Of a stretch of 64,000 nucleotides of DNA, positions 60,536 through 64,000 are shown piece after piece. Source of the DNA: Fremontodendron californicum (Eukaryota; Streptophyta; Magnoliopsida; Malvales; Malvaceae); NCBI GenBank assembly GCA_030761205.1, contig JAULJL010000001.1, positions 41,643,645 through 41,707,644 on the forward strand, read 5' to 3'. Under the pieces are notes generated by a model that saw only the letters and a program-made list of their open reading frames with translations, searched no databases and was not told where the DNA came from. Numbering within the stretch: the first letter of the stretch is position 1; the number at the start of each line of letters is the position of its first letter. Position numbers and translations under genes: made by a program.

Positions 60536-61934
60536 TGTCGCAACCTAAAAAATAACGGCTCATCGCAAGACTTTATTATTCGTTAGATGTGACATTAAAA
60601 AATCGAGGAAAAGTCGACTTAATTCCTCTAGAAAAATGAAGGTTTTGAAAATGACCTTAAAAAAGACATGGAGTCGCCACCAATCTTTTTTAGCTAGGTG
60701 TGATCGGCCACCTATTAAAACCGGTTTTATAAAATATTTTAAAAATTAATTAAAACATTTTAAAAACCAATTTCAAGTCTGCGTTTTAAACCAGAGAAAT
60801 CAAAGAAGCGGGTTCGGGAGTCGGTTACGTGTGGGGAAGGATTAGCACCCCCACAACGCCCGTATAAATCGGTACCTTATTAATCGTGTGTTATCTCAAG
60901 TCTCGGTAAAAAGTTGGTTTTAAACTTAGTATTTCAAGTTAATTCCCAATTTAAAAATAATTCCATTTTTTTATTGAAAATGATCCGGAATTTATAAATT
61001 CAAAATTTTCCTATATTCCCCAACAAACGTGGCAAAATATAGAAATTTTTATTAGTTTTGGAAAACTTTCCGAATCATTCTTCTTTTGAAAGAAAGATAT
61101 TCCTTTATTAATGATAATTGATGAAATTCCCTCCAGCAAACCCGGTAGAGAACTCATGAATTATTTTAACTCGGGAATATCTTTATTTTTATTGAAAACC
61201 ATTATCTTTTTGAAAACATTTAAAATAAATGAACATGTATATGCATGACATAAATAAAATGACATAGCAAAATCTAAATAATATAATGCAACCTAAATGA
61301 CATGGCAAACATGAATGATATGGCATATACATTAAATGAAATGGAATATGAAATAATGCTACCATATAATATGCATGAAAATAAAAATAGAAATAATAGT
61401 GCATGAACATAGTATATGCTAAATAATATGACCAAAAAAATGACTAAATAAAAGCATGGGATATCATGAAATATTCCAAATCATATGATAAACCATATAA
61501 CATCAAAAATATAAATCAAAATAATAACAATATCATAGAAATTATTATAACAAGAATCACATATTATATAAAATGCATGAATATAAAAATGCAATGCATG
61601 AAATGTATTTTTTCCTTTAATTAAGGAAATCCGTATATCTAAAAAGATATCCGGCTACCTTAGGAAAATATGTCAAATTAAATATTCTAAAACCAAAATA
61701 CTTTGTGATTGTTTGAAAATAATTTTGAGAAGCTTGAATTAAAAATAAAAACTGGGCTAGAATTTTTTTAAATGGCTCTAATTTCCTAAGTTTAAAAAAT
61801 CCGGACTTGGCTACCCTTAACCCGGGACTTGAAAAACCATTTTTAGAGTTTAAAAAGGCTTATAAATTATCCTAAGTCAGTAGCTAACCCTCCTAATCAG
61901 CCCACTCTAAGTAAATTAACCAAAACAGAAAAAT

Positions 61935-62790
61935 GGTTTTTCTTTAAATTCAATTCTGACTCCACTGTCCAGTATTAATCCACGATTTTTTACCCAATTT
62001 TTAAAACTTCCAAAAATTCTAAAATAAATACTTGAGACTCAGGACATGTAAAACTACACGAAAACAAATCGGCTTAATTTTCTGATCAAAGATGAATTCC
62101 CAGAAAAATCATAGATGTACGAGTTTTTGGAGGAGAAAAAACTGCTTTGTTTTTCTTTAAATTCCATTCTGACTCCACTGTCCAGTTTTAATCCACGATT
62201 TTTTACCCTATTTTTAAAAATTCCAAAAATTCTAAAAAAATTACTGGAGACTCAGAACATGTAAAACTACACGATAAAAAATCGGCTTAATTTTATGATC
62301 AAAGATGAATTCCCAGAAAAATCAGAGATGTACGAGTTTTTTGAGGAGAAAAAACTGCTTTGTTTTTCTTTAAATTCAATTCTGACTCCACTGTCCAGTT
62401 TTAATCCACGATTTTTTACCCTATTTTTAAAAATTCCAAAAATTCTAAAAAAATTACTGGAGACTCAGAACATGTAAAAATACACGATAAAAAATCGGCT
62501 TAATTTTATGATCAAAGATGAATTCCCAGAAAAATCAGAGATGTACGAGTTTTTTGAGGAGAAAAAACTGCTTTGTTTTTCTTTAAATTCAATTCTGACT
62601 CCACTGTCCAGTTTTAATCCACGATTTTTTACCCTATTTTTAAAAATTCCAAAAATTCTAAAAAAATTACTGGAGACTCAGGACATGTAAAACTACACGA
62701 TAAAAAATCGGCTTAATTTTATGATCAAAGATGAATTCCCAGAAAAATCAGAGATGTACGAGTTTTTGGAGGAAAAAAAAAAAACTGCTT
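61935..62790 (+). repeat. 213-bp tandem repeat, about four copies
   Basis: TCTTTAAATTCAATTCTGAC-type anchors start at 61941, 62154, 62367 and 62580, exactly 213 bases apart. Copies 2-4 are almost identical and copy 1 is more diverged. 213 is a multiple of three, so each full copy shows the same short frame (MIKDEFPEKSEMYEFFEEKK...), but it ends within the unit and has no homology; I treat it as a by-product. Confidence 0.93.
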
Positions 62791-63109
62791 TGCTAGCACA
62801 TTTTTTGTCTTTGATAAAATCATTTAAAAATCAAAGTAAAAATATTTGAAACTCATAAAATGATTTCCAAACAATAGCTAAGACTTTTTTAAAGTTAGAT
62901 AAAAATTGTCTAAGTAAAAAAAAATCACAAAGGTAGAATAATCAACTTGACAAACTTAATTTTCCACAAGTGTGCTCAAGAGAGCATGACTTTGAACCAT
63001 CAATTGGCTCAAGTCATTATTCAAGTGGTATGAATATGAAATGCATGAAATAATGCAGCAAACATAATGCATGGATCTAAACCTAAATGTAAGGAAAATG
63101 CATGACATA

Positions 63110-63560
63110 AATAATATGGCCTAGACCTAACATGAACTTGCATGGCATTTAATGTAACCTAGACCTAAAACATGCATGGCATTTTTACAAACACAAGGCA
63201 TGCTTAATTCAAAAATCCAACCAAATATCATGCAAATGCAAAAACCTAACAACTAGCATGACAAAAAATGCAACACACAATGCAAAACACATGGAGTAGC
63301 CAAATGGCCTCAAGCTCCAACAAGCATGGCATTTTCTCAAACACTTGGCATACTAGCATGAAAAACTAAGTCATAACACAAAAATCACACAAGCATTTTC
63401 ACAAACACCTAATATACTAAGTCTAAAACATGCTCACTAAGATATAAAACAAGAATCATGCAAAGAATCACACAAGCATTTTCACAAACACTTAATATGC
63501 TAACTCAAAAACATGCTCAAATTTAAACAACATGAAAACAGAAAATTAAAAATGCAAAAA
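63110..63560 (+). repeat. Degenerate subrepeats with GCATTTTCACAAACAC
   Basis: The motif recurs near 63178, 63326, 63393 and 63476, each followed by 'aacatgct' or 'gcatgct' text. The last two units are 83 bp apart and clearly alike; the earlier ones are more diverged. Confidence 0.6.
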
Positions 63561-64000
63561 CATGAAATCTAAGACATAAATGGCAACAAATAAAGCAACC
63601 AAATTAAATATAACTTAAGAACATGAAATAACATAACATTTAAAACATCAAAAACAAGAAAATAGCATAAACAATATGGTAAAATGAATCAACACAACAA
63701 CTTAAAATAAATAATGTAGGCCATTTGGCCATGGTGAGTTTATTGTAAAAACAAAATGTAAATAAAATATACTTAAGAAAGGAAATGAAGGAAGAACAAA
63801 AAAAACATTATTCTAAAATGAAAACTCACCAAGTAGAGATTAAAATAGCAAAAAACAAGAATATAAAATGAAAGTGCAAGAGTTGGTGCTCAAGAGCAAC
63901 CTCAAGAAGCTAATATTTCAAGCTTTTCTCTTCAAACTTTCCTTTTTTTTTCTAAACTTTTCTTTTTTTGCTCTCAACCAAGAAGATAAAAACTAAGAAA

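Larger units (their letters stand above)
60536..64000 (+). mobile_element. Nested long-LTR retrotransposon (5' LTR start), runs off window
   Basis: Begins TGTCGCAACC, a common start of long plant gypsy LTRs. It has the conserved-looking segments GGAGTCGCCACCAATCTTTT (near 60670) and GGGTTCGGGAGTCGGTTACG (near 60810) that recur in such LTRs of many plants. No primer-binding site, gag or pol appears in 3465 bp, so the LTR itself is probably very long. It contains a 213-bp tandem array and a second degenerate array. The likely target duplication is GAGAT (60531-60535), with its partner outside. The end of a related LTR may be the segment 1-1630, but this is not shown. Confidence 0.75.

Noticed and set aside
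56554..60563. Many 60-145 codon frames in the GC-rich region
   Set aside because: High GC lowers stop density. Frames differ between the two LTR copies, overlap on both strands, and show no retroviral or cellular domain.
62295..62690. Two near-identical 60-codon frames
   Set aside because: They are the same stretch of successive 213-bp repeat units, with no homology and no conserved start context; treated as a by-product of the repeat.
61935..62790. CRISPR-like array
   Set aside because: Units are directly contiguous 213-bp repeats without spacers, in a plant genome.

Overview
This is nuclear DNA from a dicot plant, most likely a woody rosid. Evidence: strongly AT-rich intergenic DNA, canonical GT-AG introns, plant-only families (NAC, BAHD acyltransferase, RALF, SBT1 subtilase, BOI-like RING), plant LTR retrotransposons primed by tRNA-Met (TGGTATCAGAGC), and many MITEs. 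The species cannot be fixed from the sequence.

Layout: 1-1630 looks like the 3' end of a long LTR (ends GGTGTCTACA) and contains a GC-rich hairpin; 1631-3140 is an array of dispersed and local repeats that runs into the promoter of an intronless BAHD acyltransferase (3251-4615). A three-exon NAC gene follows (7123-9358), then an MBR/RHG1A-type RING-H2 ubiquitin ligase gene with a long 5'UTR intron (about 13990-19237), a broken subtilase copy (20067-20705), and an intact intronless subtilase (24677-26965). A complete 5.4-kb Ty1-copia element with a CATCA target duplication sits at 30569-36000; its gag-pol is broken. Then come a three-exon LEA_2 membrane protein gene (37092-38230), a RALF34-like peptide gene on the minus strand (40573-40935), and a BOI-like RING pseudogene (42425-45160) with a hAT-type MITE in its last exon. 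45.2-56.6 kb has no recognisable gene, only MITEs, simple repeats and a possible LINE scrap. 56659-60535 is a GC-rich non-autonomous LTR retrotransposon (1351-bp LTR, PBS, non-coding interior, PPT), whose 3' LTR is cut at 60536 by another long LTR (TGTCGCAACC...) that runs off the window and carries four 213-bp tandem repeats.

The order BAHD - RING - subtilase - RALF34 agrees with my recollection of the end of Arabidopsis chromosome 5 (At5g67150, 67120, 67090, 67070). The genic part therefore looks like an old conserved block, inflated by transposons. The genes do not form one pathway.

Most unusual signals: (1) the non-coding interior of the GC-rich element holds a long series of small stem-loops whose stem sequences change while pairing is kept; (2) three copies of one short element each have 8-bp imperfect target duplications, one inside an exon of the BOI-like pseudogene; (3) the 213-bp array inside a very long LTR; (4) a copia element with nearly identical LTRs but five coding breaks. 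No CRISPR, operon or other prokaryotic system is present.
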